Assembly (NCBI RefSeq): GCF_016907715.1
Contig: NZ_JAFBCM010000001.1
Coordinates: forward strand, 2,480,001-2,544,000
DNA from: Tenggerimyces flavus
GTDB lineage: Bacteria > Actinomycetota > Actinomycetes > Propionibacteriales > Actinopolymorphaceae
DNA: 64,000 bases
Direction of reading: 5' to 3'
How positions within the stretch are numbered: the first letter of the stretch is position 1; every line of letters starts with the position of its first letter. Below the pieces are notes generated by a model. That model was not told where the DNA came from. It saw only the letters and a list, made by a program, of their open reading frames with translations, and searched no databases. The position numbers were made by a program, and so were the translations under genes. Shown piece by piece: positions 24,178 through 34,469 of this stretch.

Positions 24178-24816
24178 GTGATCCGCAAGCCTCGCGCCGC
24201 ACTCGCCGCCATCGGCCTCGCCGCCGCACTCGGTCTCGCTGGCTGTGGCGGGCTCGGCGCCGCCGGGATGGCCGCGGAGGTCGACGGCCAGACGATCACG
24301 GTCGAGTACGTCCAGAAGCAGGCCAAGGACATGGCCGAGCTGACCAAGCGCGAGAGCGCCGCCGACCTGAAGAGCAACCAGCAGCTGGTGCTCGGCAACC
24401 TGGTCGGGCAGCACCTGGTCAACGCCGCCGCGACGACCGCCGAGGTCGAGGTGACCGACGCGGACGTCAGCAAGCTCGTCGCCGACCTCAAGAAGCAGAC
24501 CCAGCAGATCCTGCAGAACAACGGCACGCCGCCGCCGCCGGACATGCTGGAGGGGTACGCGCGGTACGTCCTGCTGCTGGACAAGCTCGCGGCCAAGCTG
24601 CTCGGCAAGGAGCTCGACCCGGAGTCCCAGGCCGACCAGGAGAAGGCGCAGCAGCTCCTCGCCGTCGAGATCACCAAGACCGCCAAGCGCGTCGGGGTGA
24701 AGGTCAACCCGCGTTTCGGCAAGTGGAACGGCACCTCGATCACGCCCGAGGGCGGCGACCTCGTCAAGATCACCCCTCCGGAAGGCGCGGCGCCGGAGGC
24801 GCCCGCGGGGTCGTGA
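24178..24816 (+). CDS. SurA N-terminal-domain-like lipoprotein
   Basis: A 212-aa secreted lipoprotein. The signal peptide ends in a lipobox, LGLAGCGGL, so Cys22 or close by would be lipidated. AAEVDGQTITVEYVQKQAKDM and the helical QLVLGNLVGQHLVNAAA match the SurA/PrsA-type chaperone N-domain, but no parvulin domain is present at this length. Likely an extracytoplasmic folding factor. The GTG start follows GAAAGGA. The gene is coupled to mazG by a GTGA overlap, an arrangement recurring in actinobacteria near mfd and eno. Confidence 0.82.
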   Translation: MIRKPRAALAAIGLAAALGLAGCGGLGAAGMAAEVDGQTITVEYVQKQAKDMAELTKRESAADLKSNQQLVLGNLVGQHLVNAAATTAEVEVTDADVSKLVADLKKQTQQILQNNGTPPPPDMLEGYARYVLLLDKLAAKLLGKELDPESQADQEKAQQLLAVEITKTAKRVGVKVNPRFGKWNGTSITPEGGDLVKITPPEGAAPEAPAGS

Positions 24817-25787
24817 CCGCGGGCCGAGTCGTCCTGCTGCTCACCTCGCCGCGAGTAGCTCCCGGACTGCTCGGCTGGCCCGCCTGGGACGCGCTCCGCA
24901 CGGCGAACGTCGTGTGGACGCCGGATCCCGAGCACCCCCAGCTCCCGTACCTCGCAGCAGCCGGCGTCGACGTCGCGCCGGTGAAGCCAGCGAGTACGGC
25001 CGAGTGGGCGCACGCGCTGATTGCCGAAGCCCGCAAGAGCAGGACCGTCGTCTGGCTGGCGAGCGAAGCCGGCGACCCCGGGCTGGCCGAGTCCCTGGCC
25101 AACCAGCTCGCCCTCGAGGTCGAGGACCTGCCGAGCCTGGAGGTCGTGCCCGCGTCGTACGACCTGCCCGGTGCCCGCATGCTCGACCTCGTCGACGTGA
25201 TGGACCAGCTCCGCGACCGCTGCCCGTGGGTGCAGTCGCAGACGCATCGCACGCTGGTGAAGTACCTCGTCGAGGAGGCGTACGAGACCGTCGAGGCGCT
25301 CGAGACCGGGGACGAGGCGCACCTGCGCGAGGAGCTCGGTGACCTCCTGTTCCAGGTCGTCTTCCACTCCAGGCTCGCCGAGGAGCACGACCAGCCGTTC
25401 TCCCTCGACGACGTGGCGGGCGACCTGGTGGCGAAGCTGATCCGCCGCAACCCGCACGTGTTCGGCGACGCGACGACGACGGACGTCGCCGAGATCGAGT
25501 CCGCCTGGGACCAGCTGAAGGCCGAGGAGAAGCAGCGGGCGTCGGCGGTCGAGGGCGTCCCGTTGGCCCTGCCCGCGCTGACGTTGGCGGAGAAGGTGCT
25601 CGGCCGGGTGGCGCGGACCGACCTCGACGTACGGACGGGCGAGCCGGCGAACGAAGAGGACCAGCTCGGCAAGGACCTGTTCGCACTGGTCCAGAAGGCG
25701 CGGGCGACCGACCTCGACCCCGAACAGGCGCTGCGCGACGAGATCCGCCGCTATCTCGCGGCGGTCCGCGCGGCAGAAAGTGACTGA
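24813..25787 (+). CDS. mazG: MazG nucleoside triphosphate pyrophosphohydrolase
   Basis: A 324-aa NTP pyrophosphohydrolase that hydrolyses damaged or excess nucleoside triphosphates to monophosphates. The N-terminal about 120 residues form an extra actinobacterial domain of unclear role. The core MazG segment begins LDLVDVMDQLRDRCPW, with the metal-binding pattern in KYLVEEAYETVEA and REELGDLLFQVVFH (ExxE...ExxD) and RRNPHVFGD. The GTG start overlaps the lipoprotein stop by 4 bases. The position between the mfd and eno genes matches the usual actinobacterial neighbourhood. Confidence 0.93.
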   Translation: MTAGRVVLLLTSPRVAPGLLGWPAWDALRTANVVWTPDPEHPQLPYLAAAGVDVAPVKPASTAEWAHALIAEARKSRTVVWLASEAGDPGLAESLANQLALEVEDLPSLEVVPASYDLPGARMLDLVDVMDQLRDRCPWVQSQTHRTLVKYLVEEAYETVEALETGDEAHLREELGDLLFQVVFHSRLAEEHDQPFSLDDVAGDLVAKLIRRNPHVFGDATTTDVAEIESAWDQLKAEEKQRASAVEGVPLALPALTLAEKVLGRVARTDLDVRTGEPANEEDQLGKDLFALVQKARATDLDPEQALRDEIRRYLAAVRAAESD

Positions 25788-25923
25788 GCGCCCGTTTTGC
25801 GAGGGTCGTGCGAGATAGCGGTTTCTGGTGTGCTAGAAATTGCACTCTCTGTAGACGAACCACTACCCATCGTCATCGCGCGACCTTCCCCACGCGCGGA
25901 CTCCCACGCCCTGGAGCGGGATC

Positions 25924-28900
25924 GTGTCGTTCACCAACCCCATCTCTCGTCGGCTGCTGCGCGCCGGTTCCGCGATGGCTGTCATCGCCGCCGTCGGCTT
26001 CGCCGGCGCCGCGCCCGCGCAGGCCATCGCGCAGTCCATCGCGCAGACCAAGCCGAAGGCCGCCGCACCTGCTGACCCGAAGGTCCTGTTCACCGAGGAC
26101 TTCGAGAACACCGGCACCGACCCGGTCCGCCTCGACGCCTACCAGGGCAAGAGCCACGGCTACGTGGCCGACCCCGCGTGGCTGCAGGGCTGCAACGGCT
26201 GGGTCGCCTCCTGGCAGGCCCCGGCCGACGCCGCCGCTCCCGTCGCCGACTGCGGTGCCGCGAACTGGTGGAACCTGTCGCGCGGCCTCTCGTACTCCCT
26301 CGGCGCCCTGCACCAGAAGGCCGAGACCAACCACGGCGTGTCCGCCTACACCTACGGAAACCCGGGCGCGGACAAGGTGCAGTTCGAGACCAAGCAACCG
26401 ATCGCGCTGCCGACAAAGGGCCGGTTCGTCACGTTCTCCGTCGACGCCGCCGAGAACAGCTGCCACGCGCTCCACGCCGCGCTGAAGTTCTACCTCGTGG
26501 ACGGTGCGCAGTCGATTCCGACGTTCACCACGCCGATCGACCCGTGCACCGACCCGAACGCGAAGATCGTGCCGAGTCCGGCGAACAGCGTCGACTCCGG
26601 CCCGACCGCGACCCGCGCGGGGACGTACGCCGGCAACAAGGCCGTGCTGTTCGACGGTGACCAGCTCGGCATCCGGCTGGTGAACGGGCAGGGCAGCGGT
26701 GGCGGCAACGACGCGGCTTTCGACAACATCCGCGTGCTCGACGTGACGCCGAAGCTGGCGAAGGCGTTCGCGCCCGCGAATGTCGACGTCGGCGAGACCT
26801 CCCGGCTGACGTTCACGGTGACGAACACCTCCGAGCTCGCCGAGAAGGCCGACTGGACGTTCACGGACACGCTGCCCGAAGGCCTCGACATCGCCGGTGA
26901 CGGCGGCTTCACGTCGACCTGCGCGCCCTTCTCGTTCAGCCTGGACCACACCGGCGGTGTCCTGACGATGACGGGCACCCTCGCGGCTGGTCAGGAGACC
27001 TGCGAGGCGTCGGTGAACGTCGTCTCGAAGAGCCCCGGCACATACGAGAACTGCGCGAAGAACCTCGCGCTCACCGGCCTCGACGCGCCCGAGTGCGCCA
27101 CGCTCGAGGTCGTCGCGCCGCCCACGTTCCCCTGCGAGGTCTCGACTGTCTTCCTCTCCCAGGGCATCCCCACGGGCCTGAAGGCGCAGGAGTACAGCGC
27201 CGGCGGGTCGGACTTCGTGCCGGTCGGCCCGGCGAGCGACTGGCGGTACAACGCGATCGGTGTCAACCCCAAGGACGGCTACATCTACGGGATGAGCACC
27301 GGCCCCGAGGGCGGACACCAGCCGGGTCGGCTGCTGCGAATCGACGCGACCGGCAAGGTCACCAGCCTCGGCGCACCCCAGGGTGACGCGGAGCTCGCGG
27401 CCAACGGCAGCATCGTCGGCGCGTTCGACGACGACGGCACCTACTACTCGATCGTGGCGAACCACCTCACCAAGGTGGACGTGACCACGACCCCGGCGGC
27501 CGCTCAGGTGGTCGGCCCGGTGGCAGGCTGGACGCCGGCCGACTTCGCGTACGCCGACGGCTTCTTCTGGGGCCAGTCGCGCGTGGGCACCGTGACCACG
27601 CTCTACCGGCTGAACCCGGCCGACGCGAGCGTCGTGACGTTCACCTCGCCTGTGCAGAACGCCCCCGAGAACGGCCAGTACGGCGCGGCCTGGCGGTACG
27701 GCAACGGCAACCTCGGGTTCAGCGCGAACGTGACCGGCAACAACCACCAGATCGCGGTCGCCAACCCTGGTTCGGCGAACCCGACGTTCACGCTCGTCTC
27801 GACGGTTCCGGGGCCCGTTCCCGGCCAGAACAACAACGACGGCACCGGCTGCATCAGCAAGCCCGCCGACCTGGCGATCGAGAAGTCCGCCCCGTCGGCG
27901 GTCGACCCGTCCGGTGAGGTCCGCTGGACGCTGAAGGTGACGAACAACGGCGCCGGGATCGCCTCCGGCTTCACCGTCACCGACCAGCTGCCGGCCGAGG
28001 TGACCGAGCTGTCGACGCCGACGGTTGGCGCGAAGATCGACGACCACACGCTGACGTACAACGGCGGGCGGCTCGAGGTCGGCGACTCGGTCGAGATCGT
28101 GGTCGTCGGCAAGGCGCCAGCGACGTACGAGACCTGCTTCTCCAACAGCGCTTCGGTCACCGGGAACGAGAACGACCCGAACCCGGACAACGACAAGGCG
28201 AGCGTCAAGACGTGCACCGGCGGCGAGCCGGCGTACACGCTGACGAAGACCTCGTCGGCCGCTGACGGTGCCGTCAAGGCGGGCGACAAGGTCGTCTACA
28301 CGCTGACCGTCACCAACACCGGGAAGGCCGAGGTCACGCCGACCGTGACCGACGACCTGTCCGGCACGCTCGACGACGCCTCGTACAACGGCGACGCCGC
28401 CGCGTCGGACGGGCCGGCGCCGACGGTGTCGGAGCCGACGCTGACCTGGTCGGGCCCGGTGCCGGTCGGTGGCACGGTGACGATCACGTACTCGGTGACG
28501 GTCAAGCCGACCGCCGAGCAGGGCGACCACGTGCTGAAGAACGCGGCCAGCGGTGACGGTCCGATCCAGGACTGCCCGGCCAAGCCGTGCGCGACGACGA
28601 CCAACCCGGTCGCCTCGTACACGCTGGCCAAGACCGCGGACCCGGCGGCCGGTACGGCGGTCGAGGCGGACCAGAAGATCACCTACACGCTGACCGTCAC
28701 CAACACCGGCGGTGCTCCGGTGACGCCGACCGTGACCGACGACCTGACCGACGTGCTGGACGACGCCTCGTACAACGGTGACGCGGCGGCGTCGGACGGC
28801 TCGGTGCCGTCGGTGTCGGAGACGACGCTGACCTGGACCGGCGCGGTGCCGGTCGGCGGGACCGTGACGATCACGTACTCGGTGACCGTCCTGGCGTTCG

Positions 28901-29919
28901 ACGCGCAGGGCGACCACACGCTCGCGAACGCGGCGAGCGGTGACGGTCCGATCGACGGGTGCGAGGCGACGCCTTGTGTGTCGACCGAGAACCCGTCGGG
29001 TGGCTACACGATCGCCAAGTCCGTCGACCCGGAGAGCGGGACGGCCGTGTCGGGCGGCGACGTGCTGACGTACACGGTCGAGGTGCAGAACGTGGGCGCC
29101 GCTCCGCTGACGCCGACGGTGACCGACGACCTGTCCGCGGTGTTGGACGACGCCACGTACAACGGTGACGCCTCGGCTTCGTCCGGGCCGGCGCCCACGG
29201 TGTCGGGGTCGACGCTGACGTGGTCCGGGCCGCTGCCGGTGGGCGCGACGGTGACGATCACGTACTCGGTGAAGGTCCTGGCGTTCTCCGAGCAGGGCGA
29301 CCACCTGCTGAAGAACGTGGCGAGCGGCGACGGCCCGGTCTCGGGCTGCAAGACGGCGCCGTGCGCGACGACGGAGAACTCCTCGGGCGGCTACACGCTG
29401 AGCAAGTCGGCCGACCCGGCGTCCGGGGAGTCCGTCGCCGACGGGCAGAAGGTGACGTACCGCGTTCTGGTCGCCAACAAGGGTGCGGCGCCGGTGTCGC
29501 CGGTCGTGACCGACGACCTGTCGGGCGTGCTGGACGACGCCACGTACAACGGTGACGCCGCCGCGTCGGACGGCTCTGCCGTGGCGGTGTCGGGGTCGAC
29601 GCTGACTTGGTCGGGCACGGTGCCGGCGGGCAAGACGGTGACGATCACGTACTCGGTGACCGTGCTGTCGTACGACGACCAGCACGACCACAAGCTCGGG
29701 AACGTGGTCTCCGGTGACGGGCCGCTGCAGGGCTGCGAGGCCGGCAAGCCGTGTGCCCGTACGGACAACCCGGCCGCGAATCCTCCGGTCGGAGCGCGGC
29801 TGCCGAAGACCGGCGGGGAGCTCCTGCTGGTCGGCGGTGGCGCGTCGTTGCTGCTGATCCTGGGCCTGCTCGGCCTGGTGGCGGCGACCCGCGCCGGACG
29901 GATGCGGGCCAGCCGCTAG
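25924..29919 (+). CDS. LPXTG-anchored giant surface protein with DUF11-type tandem repeats
   Basis: A 1331-aa secreted, sortase-anchored protein. The signal peptide ends at AAPAQA near residue 36. A jellyroll-like domain follows (about 40-275), then a DUF11-like domain (DVGETSRLTFTVTNTSELAE), a beta-propeller-like region around 410-640 (NAIGVNPKDGYIYGM), another DUF11 domain, and four tandem repeats of 128-129 codons (about 771-1285). Each repeat contains TVTDDL, YNGDA, TVTITYSV and a Cys pair. LPKTGGELLLVGGG at about 1293 is the sorting signal, followed by a helix and a basic tail. GTG start with GGAGCGGG upstream. Probably an adhesin or stalk; a strong terminator follows. No sortase is visible in the window. 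Confidence 0.9.
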   Translation: MSFTNPISRRLLRAGSAMAVIAAVGFAGAAPAQAIAQSIAQTKPKAAAPADPKVLFTEDFENTGTDPVRLDAYQGKSHGYVADPAWLQGCNGWVASWQAPADAAAPVADCGAANWWNLSRGLSYSLGALHQKAETNHGVSAYTYGNPGADKVQFETKQPIALPTKGRFVTFSVDAAENSCHALHAALKFYLVDGAQSIPTFTTPIDPCTDPNAKIVPSPANSVDSGPTATRAGTYAGNKAVLFDGDQLGIRLVNGQGSGGGNDAAFDNIRVLDVTPKLAKAFAPANVDVGETSRLTFTVTNTSELAEKADWTFTDTLPEGLDIAGDGGFTSTCAPFSFSLDHTGGVLTMTGTLAAGQETCEASVNVVSKSPGTYENCAKNLALTGLDAPECATLEVVAPPTFPCEVSTVFLSQGIPTGLKAQEYSAGGSDFVPVGPASDWRYNAIGVNPKDGYIYGMSTGPEGGHQPGRLLRIDATGKVTSLGAPQGDAELAANGSIVGAFDDDGTYYSIVANHLTKVDVTTTPAAAQVVGPVAGWTPADFAYADGFFWGQSRVGTVTTLYRLNPADASVVTFTSPVQNAPENGQYGAAWRYGNGNLGFSANVTGNNHQIAVANPGSANPTFTLVSTVPGPVPGQNNNDGTGCISKPADLAIEKSAPSAVDPSGEVRWTLKVTNNGAGIASGFTVTDQLPAEVTELSTPTVGAKIDDHTLTYNGGRLEVGDSVEIVVVGKAPATYETCFSNSASVTGNENDPNPDNDKASVKTCTGGEPAYTLTKTSSAADGAVKAGDKVVYTLTVTNTGKAEVTPTVTDDLSGTLDDASYNGDAAASDGPAPTVSEPTLTWSGPVPVGGTVTITYSVTVKPTAEQGDHVLKNAASGDGPIQDCPAKPCATTTNPVASYTLAKTADPAAGTAVEADQKITYTLTVTNTGGAPVTPTVTDDLTDVLDDASYNGDAAASDGSVPSVSETTLTWTGAVPVGGTVTITYSVTVLAFDAQGDHTLANAASGDGPIDGCEATPCVSTENPSGGYTIAKSVDPESGTAVSGGDVLTYTVEVQNVGAAPLTPTVTDDLSAVLDDATYNGDASASSGPAPTVSGSTLTWSGPLPVGATVTITYSVKVLAFSEQGDHLLKNVASGDGPVSGCKTAPCATTENSSGGYTLSKSADPASGESVADGQKVTYRVLVANKGAAPVSPVVTDDLSGVLDDATYNGDAAASDGSAVAVSGSTLTWSGTVPAGKTVTITYSVTVLSYDDQHDHKLGNVVSGDGPLQGCEAGKPCARTDNPAANPPVGARLPKTGGELLLVGGGASLLLILGLLGLVAATRAGRMRASR
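28234..29778 (+). repeat. four in-frame tandem repeats with 387-bp period
   Basis: Inside the surface-protein gene, a 387-base unit recurs four times in frame. The codon TAC of the YNGDA motif falls at 28384, 28771, 29158 and 29545, exactly 387 bases apart. The unit boundary codon (TAC of YT[LI]xK) lies at 28234, 28618, 29005 and 29392, showing one codon missing from the first unit. Each unit is a DUF11-type Ig-like domain with a Cys-x-Cys-containing linker. High DNA identity between units suggests recent duplication or gene conversion. Confidence 0.93.
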
Positions 29920-29930
29920 CGGTAACCTGA

Positions 29931-29972
29931 CGAAGCCCGGCCCCGCGGTGACGATCGCGGGGCCGGGCTTCG
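29931..29972. terminator. strong hairpin terminator after the surface-protein gene
   Basis: A perfect 17-base inverted repeat: CGAAGCCCGGCCCCGCG (29931-29947) and its complement CGCGGGGCCGGGCTTCG (29956-29972), around an 8-base loop. It begins 11 bases after the surface-protein stop and is followed by CCTTGTCC rather than a T-run, as is common in high-GC actinobacteria. It separates that gene from eno. The remaining gap to eno (29973-30095) should contain the eno promoter; no clear hexamers are obvious. Confidence 0.88.
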
Positions 29973-30053
29973 CCTTGTCCTGGCCGCGATGGCTGTCTGC
30001 GATGGTTGCCACAATGCGGGTCGGTCCTCGGGCCTCGCACCAGGCGCGGCTAG

Positions 30054-31388
<1,335 letters not shown>

Positions 31389-31394
31389 GCCCCC

Positions 31395-32030
31395 ATGCCG
31401 GGTCCCCGTCGCAGCCCGCGTCCCGCCGCTCGTGGCAGGACGCGGGCAGGCACGTCCCCGGGTTCGCCGGGGCGTGGCGCGCGGTCGGGCCCGGAACGTA
31501 CGCGCCGCACCGTCCCCACCGACGCCCCGGCCGGCCCGCCGCCGGCCGGTCCGTCGGGGCCCTCCGCCGCGGCGAGGCGGTCCAGCCTCACCGGCCGGGC
31601 CGCGATCCTCGCGCTCGTGCTGGCGGCGCTGGTCGTCTCGTACGCCTCGTCGCTGCGCGCGTGGGCCGAGCAGCGCTCGCAGATCGCCGAGCTGAAGGCC
31701 GAGCAGGCGGACCGTACCGAACGCGTCGGCGAGCTCGAGGACGAGCTGAACCGCTGGAACGATCCGGCGTACATCGAGGCCCAGGCGCGCGAACGGTTCG
31801 GCTGGGTGCTGCCCGGCGAGACCGGCTACAAGGTCGTCGACGAGACCGCGGGCGAGACCGCCAAGCCCCCGACCGAGAAGTCGTCGGCGAAGGGCAACGC
31901 GGCGCGGCCCTGGTGGTCGACCTTGTGGGGCAGCGTGGAGAACGCCGGCAACCCACCGGTCCCGTCGGCGGAGCCGAAGAAGCCCAAACCGGCGGCGACG
32001 ATCGACCCCGAAGTCACGCCCGGCCAGTGA
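31395..32030 (+). CDS. FtsB/DivIC-like septum formation initiator
   Basis: A 211-aa bitopic division protein. A long Pro/Arg/Gly-rich cytoplasmic N-terminus (about 65 residues) precedes one membrane helix (AAILALVLAALVVSYASSL). A coiled coil follows (EQRSQIAELKAEQADRTERV and on to ELEDELNRW), then the conserved DPAYIEAQARERFGWVLPGE, where the family usually has a Gly/Met-rich motif. The Pro/Lys-rich C-terminal 70 residues are extra. FtsB-like proteins bridge FtsL and FtsQ in the divisome. Coupled to DUF501 by a GTGA overlap. Confidence 0.9.
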   Translation: MPGPRRSPRPAARGRTRAGTSPGSPGRGARSGPERTRRTVPTDAPAGPPPAGPSGPSAAARRSSLTGRAAILALVLAALVVSYASSLRAWAEQRSQIAELKAEQADRTERVGELEDELNRWNDPAYIEAQARERFGWVLPGETGYKVVDETAGETAKPPTEKSSAKGNAARPWWSTLWGSVENAGNPPVPSAEPKKPKPAATIDPEVTPGQ

Positions 32031-32524
32031 CGGTTTCCCCCTCCGACCTCGACGCGGTCAGCGCGCAGCTCGGCCGGCCGGCGCGTGGCGTACGAGCGGT
32101 CGCGCACCGCTGCGGCTGCGGCCTGCCGGACGTCGTCGAGACGCTGCCGCGATTGCCGGACGGTACGCCGTTCCCGACCACGTTCTACCTGACCTGCCCG
32201 CGCGCCGCCGCCGAGATCGGGCGGCTGGAGGCGAGCGGGCTGATGCGCGAGTGGACGTCGCGGCTCGAGTCCGACCCCGAGCTGGCCGCCGCGTACCGCA
32301 AGGCGCACGAGGCGTACCTCGCGCACCGCGAGGCGATCTCGTCGGTGCCGGAGATCGCCGGCGTCTCGGCGGGCGGCATGCCGGACCGGGTGAAATGCCT
32401 GCACGCGCTGGTCGGCCACGCCTTGGCGGCTGGGCAGGGCGTCAACCCGCTCGGCGACGAGGCGCTGGAGTTGCTGCCGGATTGGTGGGCCGAGGGGCCC
32501 TGTGTGGGTGAGGAGCCCGGATGA
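32027..32524 (+). CDS. DUF501 domain protein
   Basis: A 165-aa conserved actinobacterial protein of unknown function. The N-terminal LGRPARGVRAVAHRCGCGLPDVVETLPRLPDG and PFPTTFYLTCPRA are the usual start of DUF501, and KCLHALVGHALAAG near residue 130, with nearby Cys and His residues, is strongly conserved in the family. Four-base overlaps join it to ftsB-like and ppx genes on both sides. Metal binding has been suggested by its Cys/His spacing, but I can only note the residues, not a function. Confidence 0.9.
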   Translation: MTVSPSDLDAVSAQLGRPARGVRAVAHRCGCGLPDVVETLPRLPDGTPFPTTFYLTCPRAAAEIGRLEASGLMREWTSRLESDPELAAAYRKAHEAYLAHREAISSVPEIAGVSAGGMPDRVKCLHALVGHALAAGQGVNPLGDEALELLPDWWAEGPCVGEEPG

Positions 32525-33432
32525 GGGTCGCGGCGATCGACTGTGGGACGAACTCGATCCGGCTGCTGGTGGCCGAGGTCTCCGCTGCTGCTGGGACGCT
32601 GGTGGATCTCGATCGGCGGTTGGAGATCGTGCGGCTCGGGCAGGACGTGGACCGGACCGGGCAGCTGGCGCCGGAGGCATTGGAACGGACGTTCGCCGCC
32701 TGTGAGGTGTACGCCGCGCGCATCGCCGAGCTCGGTGCGGAGCGCGTGCGCTTCGTCGCCACCTCGGCGACCCGGGACGCGTCGAACCGAGCGGAGTTCG
32801 TGGACGGCGTGCGTTCGCTCCTCGGGGTCGAGCCGGAAGTCGTGACGGGCGCGGAGGAGGCGGCGCTCTCGTTCGCCGGTTCCACGCGCGAGCTCACCGA
32901 GGGCGGACCGTACCTCGTCGTCGACATCGGCGGTGGGTCGACGGAGTTCGTGCTCGGCGGTGCTTCGCCGGAAGCCTCGATCTCGGTGGACCTGGGGTGC
33001 GTACGGCTCACCGAGCGCCACCTGAACACCTCGCCGCCCACGATGGAGGGTGTCTTCGCGGCGCTGGCCGAGGTGGAGCGGCAGCTCGACCTCGCCGCCG
33101 CGGCGGTGCCGCTCGAGCAGGCGAAGACGTTCGTCGGCCTCGCCGGAACGGTGACGACTGTGGCCGCGATGGTGCTGGACCTCCCCGCGTACGAGCCGGA
33201 ACGCATCCACCACGCGCGCATCTCCGCGGCGGACGTGCACACCGTCACCGAGCGGTTGCTGCACCTGTCGCACGAGCAACGTGCCGCGCTGCCGTTCATG
33301 CATCCCGGTCGCGTCGACGTGATCGGCGCGGGTGCGCTGATCCTGGACTGCATCGTGCAACGGGCGAAGGCCGCCGAGGTCGTCGTGAGTGAGCACGACA
33401 TCCTCGACGGCATCGCCTGGTCACTTGCTTAG
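32521..33432 (+). CDS. Ppx/GppA exopolyphosphatase family phosphatase
   Basis: A 303-aa ASKHA-fold phosphatase that degrades polyphosphate or pppGpp. VAAIDCGTNSIRLLVAEV is the phosphate-1 motif; VRFVATSATRDASN, GAEEAALSFAGST and YLVVDIGGGSTEFVLG (phosphate-2) follow, then VGLAGTVTTVAAM. At this length it is the short, single-core form found in actinobacteria. The ATG overlaps the DUF501 stop. Its own TAG stop (33430-33432) uses the TA at the left edge of an inserted MITE-like element, so the 3' end of this gene is a repeat boundary. Confidence 0.93.
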   Translation: MRVAAIDCGTNSIRLLVAEVSAAAGTLVDLDRRLEIVRLGQDVDRTGQLAPEALERTFAACEVYAARIAELGAERVRFVATSATRDASNRAEFVDGVRSLLGVEPEVVTGAEEAALSFAGSTRELTEGGPYLVVDIGGGSTEFVLGGASPEASISVDLGCVRLTERHLNTSPPTMEGVFAALAEVERQLDLAAAAVPLEQAKTFVGLAGTVTTVAAMVLDLPAYEPERIHHARISAADVHTVTERLLHLSHEQRAALPFMHPGRVDVIGAGALILDCIVQRAKAAEVVVSEHDILDGIAWSLA

Positions 33433-33602
33433 GGCATGTCTCTCAAATATCGCCGGGCGCGCGACACCCCACATCCCGCCTGGCCGCGGTCCAGCTCGTC
33501 ACCCATATAACCAATATGAGTTCCTCCTGCACCACGCCCAGCCGGGCGCGGGGCGCCGCGCGCTCGCGCGCTTTGCCGACGCTCTTTGAGAGACACGCCC
33601 TA
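33430..33602. mobile_element. MITE-like element, copy 1
   Basis: A 173-base noncoding element with 18-base terminal inverted repeats: TAGGGCATGTCTCTCAAA at 33430-33447 and, at 33585-33602, the complement of TAGGGCGTGTCTCTCAAA (17 of 18 match), flanked by TA. The interior shares CATCCCGCCTGGCCGCGGT and CTCCTGCACCACGCCCAGC with the copies near 36.1 and 63.5 kb. It encodes no transposase, so it would move with a transposase supplied in trans. Its ends provide the stop codons of both flanking convergent genes. Confidence 0.85.
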
Positions 33603-34469
33603 GTGGGGTGAGGGGACGGTCGTCAGCAGCCTGCCGTCCTCGTCGTAGGCCTCGACCTTCGTCAACGTCACCTCGGTCTTGGTGACGATGAAGTACTGCC
33701 GCAGCTCCCAGTCCAGCGTCCAGCCCGCGACGACGCCCTCGTACCTCTTGCCCTTCGCGTCGATCCCGACGACGCGGTGGACGGTGGTGGCGGCGCGGCC
33801 GGCGTAGAACTCTTGGCCGGTCTCGACGTGGTCGCCGTCGCCGTCGACGGGGAGGTTGAGCGCGTGCGTCGACGTCAACGTGGCGTTGCCGGGGTCGTCC
33901 GGTTGCGGGAGCGTCGTGCCCGAGCAGCCGGCGCCCTCGCCGGGGTTCTCCGGCCCGCCGCTCAGCCACAGCGTGTGGTAGCAGAGCATCGGCTTGCCGG
34001 ACACGTTCCGCGGCGCGTCCGCCGCGACCCGGTACGCGCCGAGCGCCCAGCGGCTGCCGTCGGTTCCCGCGACGACGTCGATCGGGACGAACTGGCCGTC
34101 GCCGAGGTCGTCGATTCGCCGTGCGGCCCGGAAGACCTCCTCGGCCTCCCGCGTCGTGAGGCGGCCTCTGGCGTCCGGCCAAAGCTCCAGCGACGGGTTC
34201 GGCGAGGGATGGACATCGGTCGGCGCCGGCGCGGGGAGCGAGGGCGTGGCAGCCGGCGTGATCGTCGGCGCGGGCCGGGTGAGCGCGTGGACGCCGAACG
34301 CTCCGGCCACCGCGACGCTGGCCGCCGCGAGGCCGAGGAGAACGGGCCGTGCCGTACTCCGCCTCCGTAGCTGCGGCTCGGTCGCCCGCCACAGCGCGTC
34401 GAGGTCCACGCGCCGGGTCGACGCCTGGTCGTCGAGTGCTTCGCGCACCCTGTCTTCGAGCCTGTTCAT
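33600..34469 (-). CDS. membrane-anchored anti-sigma-like protein
   Basis: A 289-aa protein encoded immediately downstream of, and overlapping, an ECF sigma gene. The cytoplasmic N-terminus (MNRLEDRVREALDDQAS) precedes one membrane helix near residue 45 (VLLGLAAASVAVAGAFGVHAL), a Pro/Thr-rich linker and an external domain of about 200 residues with several Gly-rich strands and two Cys. This architecture and placement fit a transmembrane anti-sigma factor or its partner, though no zinc-binding ASD motif is seen. Its TAG stop lies in the right edge of the MITE-like element. Confidence 0.6.
   Translation of the reverse strand: MNRLEDRVREALDDQASTRRVDLDALWRATEPQLRRRSTARPVLLGLAAASVAVAGAFGVHALTRPAPTITPAATPSLPAPAPTDVHPSPNPSLELWPDARGRLTTREAEEVFRAARRIDDLGDGQFVPIDVVAGTDGSRWALGAYRVAADAPRNVSGKPMLCYHTLWLSGGPENPGEGAGCSGTTLPQPDDPGNATLTSTHALNLPVDGDGDHVETGQEFYAGRAATTVHRVVGIDAKGKRYEGVVAGWTLDWELRQYFIVTKTEVTLTKVEAYDEDGRLLTTVPSPH

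Noticed and set aside
28234-29778. CRISPR array from the regular repeats
   Set aside because: The 387-base units are in-frame protein repeats with no short spacer structure; no cas genes are nearby.
25873-30012. A 1379-codon frame antisense to the surface-protein gene
   Set aside because: It mirrors the 387-bp repeats in reverse (repeated RHRRDRHRARPGQRR-like blocks) and has no signal peptide or domain. The + strand has signal peptide, repeats and LPXTG.
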